Source: Hoplostethus atlanticus
Taxonomy: Eukaryota > Chordata > Actinopteri > Trachichthyiformes > Trachichthyidae
Length of the DNA stretch: 64,000 nt
Direction of reading: 5' to 3'
NCBI GenBank assembly: GCA_034670405.1
Contig: JAXDDX010000120.1
Coordinates: forward strand, 310,001-374,000
The notes under the pieces are model-generated. The model made no database searches. It was given only the letters and a program-made list of their open reading frames with translations, and had not been told where the DNA came from. Shown piece after piece: positions 1 to 11,685 of this stretch; within the stretch, counting starts at the first letter, position 1; every line of letters starts with the position of its first letter. A program made the position numbers and the translations under genes.

Positions 1-130
1 TGAAGAAGGGAGAGGCAAATGTAGACACAATCTTATCAGATCCCTTACATGACACATTCCTTTTGTTGGATTAAAGGGAAAGGGCATGGTGGCATTAGGT
101 GTATGGGGGGATTTATGGATAGGAGAGGAC

Positions 131-260
131 ATTAGGGTTTGACCAATATGGGTATTTTTGGAAACATGGATGATTAATGAGTCAAACCCATACACAACAA
201 CTAACAGGCAGGCTGACTGAGATTCAGACTAGGGTTTGACCGATAGGCCGATAGTGATTT
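131..260. repeat. hAT-like terminal fragments (two starts of TAGGGTTTGACC)
   Basis: The string TAGGGTTTGACC occurs at about 133 and again at 230, the second followed by the CGATAGGCCGATAG type of sequence seen at the ends of a common fish DNA-transposon family. No matching opposite terminus or target duplication was found, so only terminal fragments can be claimed. The rest of 1-537 shows no gene. Confidence 0.35.
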
Positions 261-1151
261 TTGGAATGAAACTGTTGATTGCCGATATTTTGTGCCTATA
301 TTCAATATCTTTAAACTTTAAACAATTTTTCAGGCCCAAAGAGGTACAATAATTTACACATTTTCAGTGTTTTCCCTAGTATGTTATTCTTGTCAGGGTG
401 GAAAACCCCCTGAAACTGCATTTAGACCATCATGGGACACTAAAACTCTAAATTGAAAGCCAGACTAATGAAATAGCTTTAGGTGCGTTAGCAGCTGCTC
501 AAGGCAGGGTGGGGCAGGTTTCATTGCAGGTTTTACACAGGGCCGGCAGCTGGCATAAACACTCTATGCGGTTGTTTAGGGCCACAACCGCTAGGGCGGG
601 CCACGTGAAAATTCAGTACTGGTGTTCAAGGGTGGAAGAAGAGAAAATTGGAGATGGAAAAAAGAACACAGGATAAAAGTATGTGATTGTTTGTTGAATC
701 TGATTGAATGAATCTGACAGTCGTTTTTCTTGCAACATTAAAGTCGTGTTTTTGAACGAGACAGAACATAGCCACAGTTAATTTTAACCTGGCAAGCTGT
801 CTAGAAATAATAAATGCATTATAACATTTAGATGCTGATTCTGAAACGTTTTTCATTAGAACATGTTTGTTTTTTTCCACTGCTTGCTAGCTAACTTGAG
901 TAGGATTGTAAGCATCAAATAATAACCGAGTGAAGCTTCTTAATAAAACCACCCGGTTGTTCTTTTTTATCCCCAGAAACAGAAGCGCACTACCGCTTTT
1001 CCGCCTAAAGTCACACCACTTCCAACAGAAATGTCGCAGCTGGCCAGCCAAAGGTGATGTCCAGAGAGGGGGAAAGGGTTGAGATCTCACTCTGCCCCTG
1101 TTTTCACCAACTGAGCAGAGTCAGTGGCTTTGTAGTTGCGTCACAAGTCTC

Positions 1152-1200
1152 CTAGCAACCACACCACACCATCATGGAGTTGGTGTAGTGTGGTTGCTAG
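1152..1200. repeat. 20-bp near-perfect hairpin
   Basis: Arms 1152-1171 (CTAGCAACCACACCACACCA) and 1181-1200 are reverse complements with one mismatch around a 9-base loop. It lies inside the 538-2843 hAT element. It may be the remnant of a small nested inverted-repeat element; no function is implied. Confidence 0.7.
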
Positions 1201-1832
1201 AGGAATTGGCTGTGCACAAAAATAGTAGCTCAACAATGTTGTAAGTAAAATTGTATGGTATAGAAGGTAGATTCTAGCCTCTTCTCCAAAGCTATGTTAA
1301 CCTGAACAAACAGTTGGTTTTGGCATTTGTTAGTTAGCTAACTACCCATCGAGGTAATATAGCAAAGCAATTGATGTTGATGCTAACACGCAACTATTAA
1401 CCACTACCAGCTATACCAGCTACACAACACTAGCTGTTGTGCAAATGGCAAGTTTGTTGCTTTTATAGTTTAAATATTGTCAGGTAGAGATGACCTTGTT
1501 GGTGTTGTTGAGTCCTTTTCTAAAAAATAATTGGCTCCGCCACAACAGAACGTCAGTGCAAGAAGATTTATTTACAAAAAGGGATAAGTACAAAAGAAAA
1601 TAGTTCGGCCAAAAATGTGAGAATTAAGAAAAATTAAGTATTTACAAAAACCATAAACCAAAAGAAAAACCCAATCTAGAGGTTCACTACTTACAGCTCA
1701 ATACTCAGTTCTGGGGATGCTGCTACCTACACCGTCATACCACACTCTCCCTCATCTGGCTTACAGCTTACCTTTATACCCATGACCCCTCCCATTGGAA
1801 CTGTGGAGGGTTACAATATGTGACAATATTAA

Positions 1833-1881
1833 ATAATTAATTAATTAATTAATTAATTGATTAATTAATTAATTAATTAAA
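1833..1881. repeat. (AATT)n microsatellite
   Basis: About twelve units of AATT with one interruption (TTGATT), followed by a longer AT-rich stretch to about 2035 that repeats the same tetramer. Confidence 0.9.
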
Positions 1882-2710
1882 AGTGGAAACATAAAGATAC
1901 ATTAAATAAAAGGGGAAATATATGAATAATTAATTAATTAAAATGGGAAATATAAGCTATTTAATTGTTTATTTCCACATTTATTTAATTATTTCCATAT
2001 TTAATTTTTTATTTCACTATTTATTTATTTCATGGTTGCTGGTCTGTGTGTGGACTGTGAAATGTAAATCTGTCAACATCATCCATCAAAGCCTGTGGGC
2101 GGAATCTAACATCTGATTGGTTTGACCGCACAGTAAGTCAAGATTAATCGATAGCAGGCTACTCAATGTATGGGTGTCAGCCGTGTGGCTTCACATTCTC
2201 GTCCAGTTGGTGGTGGTAAAGCGCCAATGAGTTGGATTGCCAACCATTTCTCAACGATCAAGAAGAACACCAAGCACTTCATCAGTTACTTGAGGAAATA
2301 GTTATGACCTTCAACTTAATGTTACAACTCATTTATCAGAATGTTGAAAAGCTGTGTGTGTGGGTGTTTCTTTACCATAGCGCTATTACGGTGATAACGG
2401 GGTATTAGAGGATGTGTGTGAGTGTCTGTGTGCGAGTGTGTGACTGGATAAACGCTGTGGGCCCGAGTGTGCACCCCCGGACTTAGCGTAACCGGCACAG
2501 TGTTACGTGAAATGATGTGTAGGGATGAACTATTTGTGCTGCCCGCGGCAACTCACATAGCCCTCTGTCACAATATGTTGACTTTATTATTTAGAATACT
2601 TTGCAATTGTTAATTGTTTCTTAACTTCTCAAATTTTAATATATTTGTAATATACATTGTTTTCAAATAAAGTAATAGATTTGTTGTTAATTCATTTGTC
2701 CATCTCTATT

Positions 2711-2736
2711 GTGTGTGTGTGTGTGTGTGTGTGTGT
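2711..2736. repeat. (GT)13 microsatellite
   Basis: Uninterrupted GT dinucleotide run of 26 bases within the right part of the 538-2843 hAT element. Confidence 0.95.
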
Positions 2737-3476
2737 TCATTCAGTTATGAGCAGTGTGTGTGATTTGGTGGTTGCGCTGTGAGTGTTTTGGGGCCACAAA
2801 CTAAATCTTGTTTAGGGCCACGAAAATCCTAGCGCCGGCCCTGGTTTTACAGACTGACACTCCTGAAGCTGTTGAGTATAATCCCACACCACACTGGATT
2901 CATTTCTCTTGTTATCTATCTAATAGAAGAAGAAAAATAAGATAAGAAGAAACATTAATTCATACTTGCATAGAATATGACCAAAATGCTGAATTGGAAG
3001 TGGATTGGGTTGAATTCATCAGTACGCTGACTTTTCCAACAGTAGGTCAAGCAACCAGTAAGGTTTATTAAGAGAAGTTAGCTTTGAATATGAAGTGGAA
3101 TGTGCCATCATATGACCATATCCATACAGTTAACATTAATCACCATATGCCAAAATAAGCATTTGAATATTGATATCAATATTCAGTCATATTACCATTG
3201 ACAGTATAAGCAGAAACTTTTGATAGAGCAATTTAAAAAAAGAAAAAGAAAAGAAAAACCTCTACACTTTAGCTGCTGAAATGGAAGTGGTGAGTGGAGG
3301 CGCAAATTGTGCCAATTCTGAACCTGAATTGTAGGAATCCCATGAAAGTGGGCAAGTGAGAGAGAGAGAGAACTAGGAATGTGAGACAGAGTTCTGGCAT
3401 TGCAAATAGCCTTTTCTGCAGCCACCCTCTGATTTCCTGTCGATATCTGCAAATTCCATGAAAAGGCCAAAGCATT

Positions 3477-3770
3477 CTCTAGTCTGGCAGGACAGGGATG
3501 TGGGTGACATGTACCACTCGGCACAGGTATATGTAGTCTCCTACTTTTATCTCAATAGTCCTAACTCTGTTGTCTGGTCCAGGGATGATCTGGGAGATCT
3601 GTCCAACTGGCCACAGAGTACAGGGCAAGTGCTGGTCAATGGTCATAGCAGTTGCACCAATATTAATGTCTGCAGAGGTCCATGTCTGCTGGGTTCACAG
3701 GCTGGGGAGGAAGTACTTGATAAAATGCTTCCTAATTTTCTTAGGTTTTAGCAGATCTATTGCTTACTGA
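3477..3770 (-). pseudogene. BEL/Pao retrotransposon, C-terminal DUF5641-like fragment
   Basis: The minus strand reads as the end of a BEL/Pao polyprotein. Visible blocks are FIKYFLPSL (family pattern: basic residues, then YLPSLQ), a stop, LPCTLWPVGQISQIIPGPDN (family: LPRxxWPxGRIxxVxPGxDG), then RVRTIEIKVGDYIYLCRVV and a closing LPD before a stop. This is the small beta-barrel-like domain after the integrase, which is normally fused to pol. At least one in-frame stop and the lack of any start make it a relic. Together with the piece at 3838-4016 it suggests one element that lost its reverse transcriptase, RNase H and integrase core. Confidence 0.72.
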
Positions 3771-3837
3771 TCCTGACATGACTGTGTACTGCACTTCTTG
3801 TTGCACCATGGCAAGACTATTCTCTAACTTCAATTAG

Positions 3838-4016
3838 CAGCCACAGCGTCTCAGGATGACAGTGTAATTCATGTGCTGGGCCCCGCATGGAGGTAGGATA
3901 GCATGGCGGAGCATATACCATATTGCTATGCCGTGAAGTGATTCTTCAGTTCTCGGGTTGAACCCTGAAGTGTCCATCCTAGCCTGGTCTTGATGGCAGC
4001 TGGCCCACGAGGACAA
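3838..4016 (-). pseudogene. BEL/Pao fragment, protease/reverse transcriptase junction
   Basis: In one minus-strand frame, at about 3950-3997, the sequence gives AIKTRLGWTLQGSTREL. This resembles the motif (xxTRLGWTLxGP) that closes the aspartic protease and precedes the reverse transcriptase in BEL/Pao elements. The open frame there is otherwise a different phase, so the segment is frameshifted. It is upstream, in the minus sense, of the DUF5641-like piece at 3477-3770, with only about 70 bases between where over 2 kb of pol is expected. Confidence 0.55.
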
Positions 4017-4494
4017 AGGACAAAGTCAGACTGGTTCCACTGAGGTAATCAGTCAAAGACAGTCAATAACTATATACTATACTATATACAAAACTATATA
4101 CAATAAACATCTCTTTGGTGTTAAGTATGATGGTACTTGGACTGTCTACAGGACTTTAGAACAGATTAGTTCTCCTGTTTTGATGATGGGTAGCAAAATG
4201 CTTAATAAACATGTCCATGTCAAGCAACTTCGCCCTTCTTGCACAATACTGAGCACACCCAAGTTGCTCAGTTGACTGTCCAGCATAGTAGTGCGCAGAT
4301 GGGTTTGAGAGAAGAGAAGCCAAAAAATGCGTGGCCCAAAAAATCTGAATAGTCTGTTTTAATATTGAAGGTTTTAGGAGTAGTATTTTTGTAGACCATT
4401 CAAATGTGCCCAATAAATAAATACCTTGAAACATAAATACCTGTAAGCCATCAGAATTTTGTTTAAAAGTAGGAGAGAGAATGCAACAATATAC

Positions 4495-4765
4495 CTTGAG
4501 GTCCTTGTGGGGCAGCACAGGCTGTGCTTTTGGATCCAGATGGATGACCTTCACTGTCAGCTTCACTTGTGCCATCATCATCATCACTGTGAGGATGTGG
4601 CTGGATCCTGGCACCTGGTAACATGCATGGAATTTGTTTATAGTTAGAATCAAATGACAATTTGGGGTAAATGTCCAAGGAGATGTGCAGATGGATCTGC
4701 AAACACTGGATCATGCTCATCGCTACTAACACTGTCAGGATGTTGCTCACTCCCAAGTGAATACA
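4495..4765 (-). other. Two acidic exon-like segments, unidentified
   Basis: On the minus strand, 4614-4495 is bounded by an AG acceptor and a GT donor. It encodes an acidic stretch including HSDDDDGTSEADSEGHPSGS. A second stretch at about 4765-4660 reads HPDSVSSDEHDPVFADPSAH. They resemble each other (HP, DS/DD, SDE/SEAD) and could be duplicated exons or copies of one repeat. I do not recognise the protein, and the neighbouring DNA is all repeat, so a transposon-borne exon is as likely as a host exon. Confidence 0.3.
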
Positions 4766-5525
4766 AATGGAATCTTATGACACCAACAGACAGAACAACT
4801 GAAACAGAGCAAAAAGAAGGTACAGTCCCATCAATATGTTTCTCATAGTATAACTGTTTGTTTGCGCCGATCACATGGGTGCTCCGGTGCTCGAGCACCC
4901 ACTGAAAGGGTTGAGCACCCACGGGGAAAGCCGATTAAAAAATAAATGAATAAATAAATGTATTAAAAAAACGCATCTATTTATTCTATTATTACTTATT
5001 ATTATCGGTGAACATTTTAACTACAAATCGCATTATCCAATTGAACTTGTTACAGCTCTGTGTGTGTGTAGGCTAAGTTAAGGGGTGTAGTCACGTAGCC
5101 AACTGCCAATGTAACGTTAGAGTCGGCTAAACCTACGTTGTTCCATCACATAGCTAGCTACACAGCAAATGTGAAAAACGGGTGATGATCAGGTAAAAAT
5201 GGACAAATTTGTAATTAAACTGAGAGAGATATCGAGTGTAAAGACAGTCAAAGTGAGGCATCCACCACCAGTGATGAATTTGTAGCAGAGCAGTGTCGCA
5301 TTTCATTTCGGTGTGTGTCTACGTCCGACAGATGACAGTAGCCTGCACCACAGTAATTACTAAAGCAAGCGCAATAAAAGTCTTCACCTTGGTGGTATTC
5401 ACTTAATTTGAGCACCCACTGGCAAAGACATAAATCGGTGCCTATGGTTGGGTGTGTTTCAAAAGAGGTATGGGAGTAAATGGTGAAAATGTTCATAGAT
5501 TAAACTATAGAACTGACAGAACATG

Positions 5526-5630
5526 ACTGTGGCAGATGGGTGGGGGTCGGTGAGGCTTGGCTGGATGCAGGAGAGAATTAAGCTAGTGGGCTGGTTCAGC
5601 CTGTATCCAGCACCGGCTGCGGCCACACTC
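5526..5630 (+). repeat. LTR-like fragment, TGTGGC family
   Basis: It begins TGTGGCAGATGGG and shares about 100 bases, including the stretch around GAATTAAGCTAGTGGGCTGG, with the reverse complement of 21840-21951. The start also resembles that of the solo LTR at 47178. It ends at GCGGCCACA. It is most likely the 5' end of a decayed LTR. Confidence 0.5.
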
Positions 5631-5639
5631 AGAAAAATA

Positions 5640-7255
5640 AATCATTGGATGAACGTAATTTTATCACGCCACCTATATTCCACTCAATCAAATCAAGTAA
5701 AACTAGTGTGTTTTGATTGTGTTATCTGAACACCAAACACAGTTGTGGAGGAAACTTAATGTTAATATGTAAAGGCAATTTATTTGGCTTTTGTTAAACT
5801 AAAATGTTTTGCTTTAGTTAGTCTAATGAAATTCATTTTAATCTAATGAACATCAGTCAAACGGTTAAGTACAACAAAATCCTGCCTTCTTGAATTAACT
5901 AATATGGTTTTTGTTTGCTTTACTAATATCAATCTTGTTGCTTCAATTAATGCTATTTTCATTGCTAGTACTCAGCATTTGTTTCCATTAAATGACCTAA
6001 GGTCCACAAACTTACATAAAAAAGTACAACAAAAATGCAAAACAATTTCACATTTTATTTAACATTTGACTTTGCTATACAGCTGCCAAGATTCCTGTTC
6101 TTCTCAGCTTTCTCCCCTTTAACCCTCTCATGCTATACTTCCCTTAACTTATCATATTAGCACTGACCCACAGGCCACAATTTACCTTAATGCCACCTGA
6201 GAATGCAAACCAATTGTAAGCACACTGTTCTGAAGGATGGTTGACCCAAACTTCAACGTTAAGAGACCAGCTGAGAGGATTAAATGAGTTGAGTAAATAA
6301 CAGGCAAAAAAACTTTCCAACAAGAGCAATGAGACCATAGAGCAATGAGACCATAGAACTTACAAAACAATGTTCACTCAGTCAAAGCCACAGCAAGAAG
6401 GATTATGAAAATGGAGACACTCTTTGCCTCTACCTCCCGTGGACATAACATTACACCAGTTCTTTACCATCATTATCTCTACAGTGTTTTTCCATATCTC
6501 CACAATATGCTAGTTAACTTGTTCATTTTTAACTTCCTTACTGACATAAAACAGTAAGTGATTTAATTCCTGATTGTGCAACAATTCAACTTCTTAAAAC
6601 ACATTTATAAAAATGCAAGAAAATAGACTTTGGAAGCCACAAAATATTCTTGGCCCGTTATAAAAACAAAGTTTACAAACAATCCAAGATGTGTGCATAA
6701 CTGCAACAATATGCAATCTAAATCAAAGCTTGCACAATCTTTTTGCTATGTTGATAAAGTGTCAAAAAATCTTTGTAAATTTATTTAAGGAGGCTATAAC
6801 CAAATCATTAATTGTGTTTTTTTTTCTATTTAACATTTGGAGTGAACATATTCATTATGTGAGTATGACTGCTCCACTCACTAAAACAATTTTTGAAACC
6901 AAGTGTGTGCGACTGCTCTAGCCTCAATAATCGTCCATCAAGTAAAATCAGTGTGCATGTATGTGTTCAAAAACACTGCTGTGTGACTGCTCCACCCAGA
7001 CAAAAACGACTTTGCAACCTATGAGACAACAATCTTAGTTTCAGTCCATTGAGCAAACTAAATTAAATAGTCCTTTTGGACTAAATTCTAAACTTTCAAA
7101 AGTTAAACAACACAAAAAAACTTCTGCATTGCAGGGATATGGTCAAATAGTTCAGTCTTCTATCAGTTCTCCATCATGTCTTCTTCAAGCTTACTTACTC
7201 CAGAAGCTTGTTTTTTAGGAATTGTGCCTTTGTCAACAACCTCTGGCCATCCAGA
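5640..7255. other. AT-rich stretch, no gene seen
   Basis: No coding segment, RNA gene or bounded repeat could be supported here. Short ORFs on both strands show no recognisable motif and are AT-rich by composition. The same holds for 2852-3476 and, apart from two GAGCACCC-rich segments near 4870-4915 and 5405-5450, for 4770-5525. Confidence 0.6.
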
Positions 7256-7948
7256 TTTTAAAGGGGTCATATTATGGAAAACGGCTTATTCCTGGCCCTT
7301 ATACATGTTCCACAGGTTATCGTTGACCTAAGTAGCCGAGAAAATATGAAATCTGGAAGTCAACCCCTTTTTCTGTATTTTCCTTTTTCCAAAAACGGTG
7401 CCAAATCGGGCCAAAAAGACGTCATAAGGGGCGCTTCTTAACATAATCCAACACCTCTTAGAGCATGCCCACGCCCAGGTGAACAACCAATCCCATTTGG
7501 TTGTAGCTCTTGGCAGTGCCAGCCGTTGCTTATGGTGCATTCCATTGTACTCGGAAATCGATAATTCCGAGTCGGTATTCCTAACTTCAAATCTAAATGT
7601 GTTCCAGTGCATCTGCTCGGGAAAACATAATCGCCCACAGCAAACTCATGTTTGTATGGCAAGTCTCAGAATGTTACAAGCATCTAAACTCAACATCACC
7701 TACTACAGCACCATTAGTGAATAGAATCGTAACATTCGGACTCTGTTTTTTCCGAGTACACTGGAATGCACCATTACTTTGCGACCAGTGAAGCTAAAAC
7801 AACAACATATCTACGGCCATATATCAACTCTCCAGTTATTATTTTGTAGGATGCAGGCAGCAACATAGATCCCTGCACAGTCTCCCAACTCGCGAAAATG
7901 CCAGGACAGAGTGGATTAATTGTATTTTTAACGGCAACCCGGCTACAG

Positions 7949-8235
7949 ATTCAAGATTCAAGAAGTTTATTTGTCACATACACACATACACGGGGTGTGC
8001 AGTGAAATGTAAAAAGTGGCAATGCTCAACAGAAATGTGCAAAGAACAAAATAACAGCTTCACACTATTTACAATAAAAAACCAACACAATATTTACAAT
8101 ATTGCAGTAAGAGCTCTATATAAAAACCAACACAATATTTACAGTAAGAGCACTTACACTACAGTAAGAGAAATAAAAATATAGTAAAAAAGGGAAATCC
8201 TATGTATGTAATATAATATAAATTATGTGTAGTCC
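7949..8235 (-). other. LINE 3' untranslated region and tail
   Basis: On the minus strand this follows the reverse transcriptase stop codon and ends in a short tandem tail (two units of CTTGAAT). The element is flanked by GGCTACAG at 7941-7948 and again at 11479-11486, the target-site duplication of the whole LINE insertion. The uninterrupted copy at 49.7 kb has this octamer once. Confidence 0.75.
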
Positions 8236-10060
8236 TTACCTAAGTGTGTGAGTTTGTGTGTGCATAAGAGGGGCAGTGTGTGGGTCTTGGTGGGGGGCCC
8301 TGGTGAGATCGGAGTTCACAGTCCTGATGGCCTGAGGAAAGAAACTCCGTCTCAGTCTCTCTGTTTTGGCAGCGTGACTACGGAGGTGCTTGCCTGACCG
8401 CAGCAGCTGAAACAGTCCGTTGTTGGGGTGGTGAGGATCCTTCATGATCCTGCAGGCTCTGGTTCTGCACCTCCTGGTGTATAAGTCCTGCAGGGTGGGG
8501 AGTGTAGTTCCAATAGTGCGTTCAGCCAAACGCACTACTCTCTGCAGAGCCTTCCTGTCCTGAGCGGAGCTGTTGCCAAACCAGGCAGTGATGCTTCCTG
8601 TCAGGATGCTCTCTACAGCTCCAGAGTAGAAGGACTGAAGGATCCTCCGGGAGACTTTAAATTTCCTCAGTTGCCTGAGGTGGTAAAGGCGCTGCCTCGC
8701 CTTTCTCACCAGAGTGTCAGTGTGTGTGGACCATGTGAGATCTTCGGTGATGTGGACTCCCAGGTATTTATACCTGCTCACCCTCTCCACAGTAGTCCCA
8801 TTAATCCCCAATGGTGAGTACGTCCTCTGTTGTTGTGTCCTCCTAAAGTCCACAATCAGCTCCTTAGTTTTGGTGACATTCAAGAGGAGGCTGTTGTCCT
8901 GGCACCAGAGTGACAGGTCAGCAACTTCCTCCAGGTAGGCCTTCTCGTCGTTGTCGGAGATCAGGCCCACCACCACTGTGTCATCCGCAAACTTGATGAT
9001 GGAGTTGGAGCTGAACCTGGCCACACAGTCATGGGTGTACAGGGAGTACAGTAGGGGGCTGAGGACACACCCTGTGTTCAGGGTGAGGGGGTTGGAGGTG
9101 TGTCTACCCACCCTGACCACCTGGGGCCTGGCGGTCAGGAAGTCCAGGATCCAGGCACACAGGGGGGTGTTCAGTCCCAGCTCAATCAACTTGCCAGCCA
9201 GTCTGGTGGGGACTATGGTATTGAAAGCTGAACTATAATCAATGAACAGCAGTCTCACATAGTCCCCCTTCCGGCTGTCCAGACGAGAGAGTGTGGTGTG
9301 CAGTACCTGGGAGACAGCATCATCCGTGGATCTGTTGGGACGATAAGCAAACTGCAGCTGGTCCATGGAGCAGGGGAGGAAGGCGCAGATGTAATCCTTT
9401 ATCAGCCTCTCGAAGCATTTCATGACCACCGAGGTGAGGGCCACCGGTCGGTAGTCATTCAAGCATGCTGGAGAAGCATTCTTGGGCACAGGGACAATAG
9501 TGGATCTCTTGAAGCAGGCGGGGACCACAGACTCAGCCAGGGAGATGTTGAATATAGTGGTGAACACTGGAGCTAGCTGATTAGCACAGGTCTTCAGTAC
9601 TCGCCCAGATATGCCATCTGGACCAGCAGCTTTCCTGGTGTTCACCCTCGTCAGAGCCCTCCTCACACTGTGCTCGGTCACAGACAGCGTGTGTTCATCC
9701 CCAGCGGTAGAACTCACTTTGGCTGCGCTAACAGCGATGTTGTTAGCCGGCGAGCTAGCGCTGTTGTTGCTAGCCTCAAACCGTGCAAAAAATGAGTTCA
9801 GGTCGTCCGCTAGGGATGCGTCGGCACTCACAATTGCGGGGGGTCTGCCCTGGTAGTCGGTTATAGTCCATAGCCCCTGCCATAGGCGTCTGGTATCGCG
9901 CTGCTCCATCTGCGACTCCACTCTGTCTTTATACCTCCTCTTGGCCTCCTTCACCGCCCTTCTCAGTCCATAGGACGCTGCTTTGTGCTTGCCCATGTTG
10001 CCGGATACAAGACCGGAGTTATAGGCAGCAGTGCGGGCATTCAAAGCGTCGCGGATGGAT
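8236..10060 (-). CDS. LINE reverse transcriptase (L2/CR1-like clade), 5'-truncated
   Basis: A long open frame on the minus strand encodes the reverse transcriptase and C-terminal region of a non-LTR retrotransposon that copies its RNA by target-primed reverse transcription. In the 641-residue open frame, motifs appear in order: KAAGPDGISG (about 178-186), LNDYRPVALTS (234-244), the catalytic FIDYSSAF (306-313), GCVLSPLLYSLYTHDC (364-379) and the catalytic FADD (391-394), then a thumb region and a Cys/His-poor C-terminus. Residues 1-31 come from an inserted hAT MITE; LINE sequence starts at VDRSIRDALN and continues upstream at 11386-11477. The turn before GCVLSPLL lacks the usual SPQ, a likely inactivating 9-base deletion. 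The endonuclease domain is missing. The endonuclease half of what looks like the same family lies at 58.3-59.3 kb on the plus strand. Confidence 0.85.
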
Positions 10061-10068
10061 CTATCAAC

Positions 10069-11377
10069 TAGTGCTGCACGATTTGGTGAAAAAGTCATAT
10101 TGCGATTATTGTGGACAATATTGCGATTTGCGATTGCGATATAATAAACAAATGGTATCATGAGTCTACTTGCTTGGTTATCAAGGAAAAATGCACAGAT
10201 TACTGATAATTTTGAAATGTGTATTTCTCAACTCAAACATACAAACTTAAACTAGCATAAAAAATACAAAAACAAAATTTGTACAGTACTGTTTTCAAAA
10301 TAACTTAATTTTACAAAATTAAATAAATAACATAACAAAAAATATTTTTCAAAATAAAGGCATTTCTGCAAACTTGTTAGTTTTTCCTCAATAGTACAAC
10401 TAAATAAATAGAACAATAAATAAGAAAATACAAATTTTCATTCAAATAAGACATTTTGAATGCCCAAACAAACAAGGACATTTAAGTAGGGTGTAACATA
10501 AAAATGAGTTATTAAGTTACAAAATGGGGCATACTTTGTACAACCGCTTCTAAAAATAAAACTGGATTCAGGCTACATCGACACTAATACGTAGGATCTC
10601 CGTTCACAGAAGCGTTTCAGCACCGCTTCAGAAATTATCGCCGCCCATGCTACTACGCCTGAAAACACATATCACGTAACCATTCACCTACACTGGGCAT
10701 GCGCGTGCCGGTGTAAACAGGAAGCAGATTGTCTGCTCTGCTGTTGCTTAAAAGCAGGTCCTGACAGTCGAGTAGAATTTTTTGCTCAATGCAGTTCACT
10801 CATATGAGCTGACAGAAATACACTGTAGGAATTGTTAAGGAGATTCGTCCGTCACCCATACACGCCCCCAAAAAAACTCTTTGGATCGGGACAAGTCACC
10901 CAAATTGATATGAAGAAAGCGACATTCGCCGAAAAGCGAGTTGTTTGCGACCCTGGATACAACTATGTAGTATTGCCGCGTGATGTAGCGACTTTCACTT
11001 TGCATGTTTTACACAGTACGTCTTTCTGCTCAATGTCGCTGAGCTTGAATCAAAAATATCGCCATATAACATTTGTCGCGTTTGTTTTGCCCACCAGTTC
11101 AGCGTCAACCTACTCGTTATTATCCATTCCACCTGGTCTGACTCTGCGCCACACTGGATAGTCATGTGACCATGCACACACGCTTCACTGCCTGAACAGA
11201 GACTGATTGGTCATCTCTTTATTATGGGCGTAGCAGACTGCACACAAACAGAGAATAGGTTGTCACGTTCACACACACACATTTTTTATTTAATTAAATC
11301 GCAGCCTTTTGCGGTTATATAATCGCACAGGTTGACATCGCGATTGCGATTGCGATTAGATTAATCGTGCAGCACTA
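10069..11377. mobile_element. Non-autonomous hAT element (TAGTGCTGCACGATT)
   Basis: The termini are TAGTGCTGCACGATT and its exact complement AATCGTGCAGCACTA. The flanks carry an exact 8-bp duplication, CTATCAAC (10061-10068 and 11378-11385). It lies inside the LINE reverse transcriptase frame and splits it. Both subterminal regions are rich in TTGCGATTGCGAT repeats, typical of an abundant fish hAT family. No transposase is present. The interior (10200-11250) is AT-rich with one ORF of 109 codons that I do not recognise. Confidence 0.92.
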
Positions 11378-11385
11378 CTATCAAC

Positions 11386-11477
11386 CTACGGTTTTTGGTT
11401 AGGAAAGGACCTAACTTTTACCATGGGGACGATGGTGTCCACTAGCGTTGCTATGAAGCTCAGTTAGCTCGTTAGCT
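11386..11477 (-). pseudogene. Upstream piece of the interrupted LINE
   Basis: This is the 5'-most surviving part of the minus-strand LINE, separated from the reverse transcriptase frame by the hAT MITE. It reads VKVRSFPNQKP then a stop, immediately before VDRSIRDA in the family order. It ends at the GGCTACAG target duplication, so the insertion is 5'-truncated as is usual for LINEs. Confidence 0.65.
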
Positions 11478-11685
11478 CGGCTACAGTTAGCTCATTTTTT
11501 CTGTATGTGATGATCACTCCTCGGACTGCTTGAGCAACGGCAGGATTAGCATCTAAATTGAAGCTTAAAGATGGAGCAATTCATAAGGTACGTGACCCAT
11601 CTGCAAAATTGGAATCTGTAAGTGTCACCATGTTTTGATTTAATTTACAAATTAGTCTGGTTAGTATATTCGACTGCTGGTTAGC

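Larger units (their letters stand above)
538..2843. mobile_element. Non-autonomous hAT-type transposon, 2.3 kb
   Basis: The ends form an imperfect terminal inverted repeat: CAGGGCCGGC on the left and its complement GCCGGCCCTG on the right, with a second shared block (TTTAGGGCCAC) just inside each end. The element is bounded on both sides by the same 8 bp, GTTTTACA (530-537 and 2844-2851), the duplication length made by hAT transposases. No transposase is recognisable inside; the short minus-strand ORFs at 626-1090 match nothing I know. The interior holds a 20-bp hairpin, an AATT-rich tract and a GT microsatellite. Confidence 0.88.
7262..11685 (-). mobile_element. TTAA-type DNA transposon fragment, interrupted
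   Basis: The left end is TTAA followed by AGGGGTCATATTATGG. The segments 7262-7948 and 11487-11685 together match the reverse complement of 49506-50433, where the same sequence runs without a break and ends at TTAA. Here it is interrupted by a 3.5-kb LINE insertion (7949-11477). The 49.5-50.4 kb copy therefore serves as an empty-site reference. TTAA flanks fit Kolobok or piggyBac superfamilies. No transposase is seen. The far end is lost where the palindromic hAT-like element begins. Confidence 0.7.

Noticed and set aside
626..1090. Two minus-strand ORFs inside the 538-2843 hAT element
   Set aside because: Neither shows hAT transposase motifs, a BED finger or the dimerisation domain.
3192..3524. 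110-codon minus-strand ORF at 3.2-3.5 kb
   Set aside because: It overlaps the end of the BEL/Pao relic in a different frame from the recognisable domain.
4156..4653. 165-codon minus-strand ORF as a host gene
   Set aside because: The residues show no family pattern, and the plausible exon at 4495-4614 uses another frame.
8714..9856. Plus-strand ORFs opposite the LINE reverse transcriptase
   Set aside because: Antisense shadows of a well-supported minus-strand coding region.
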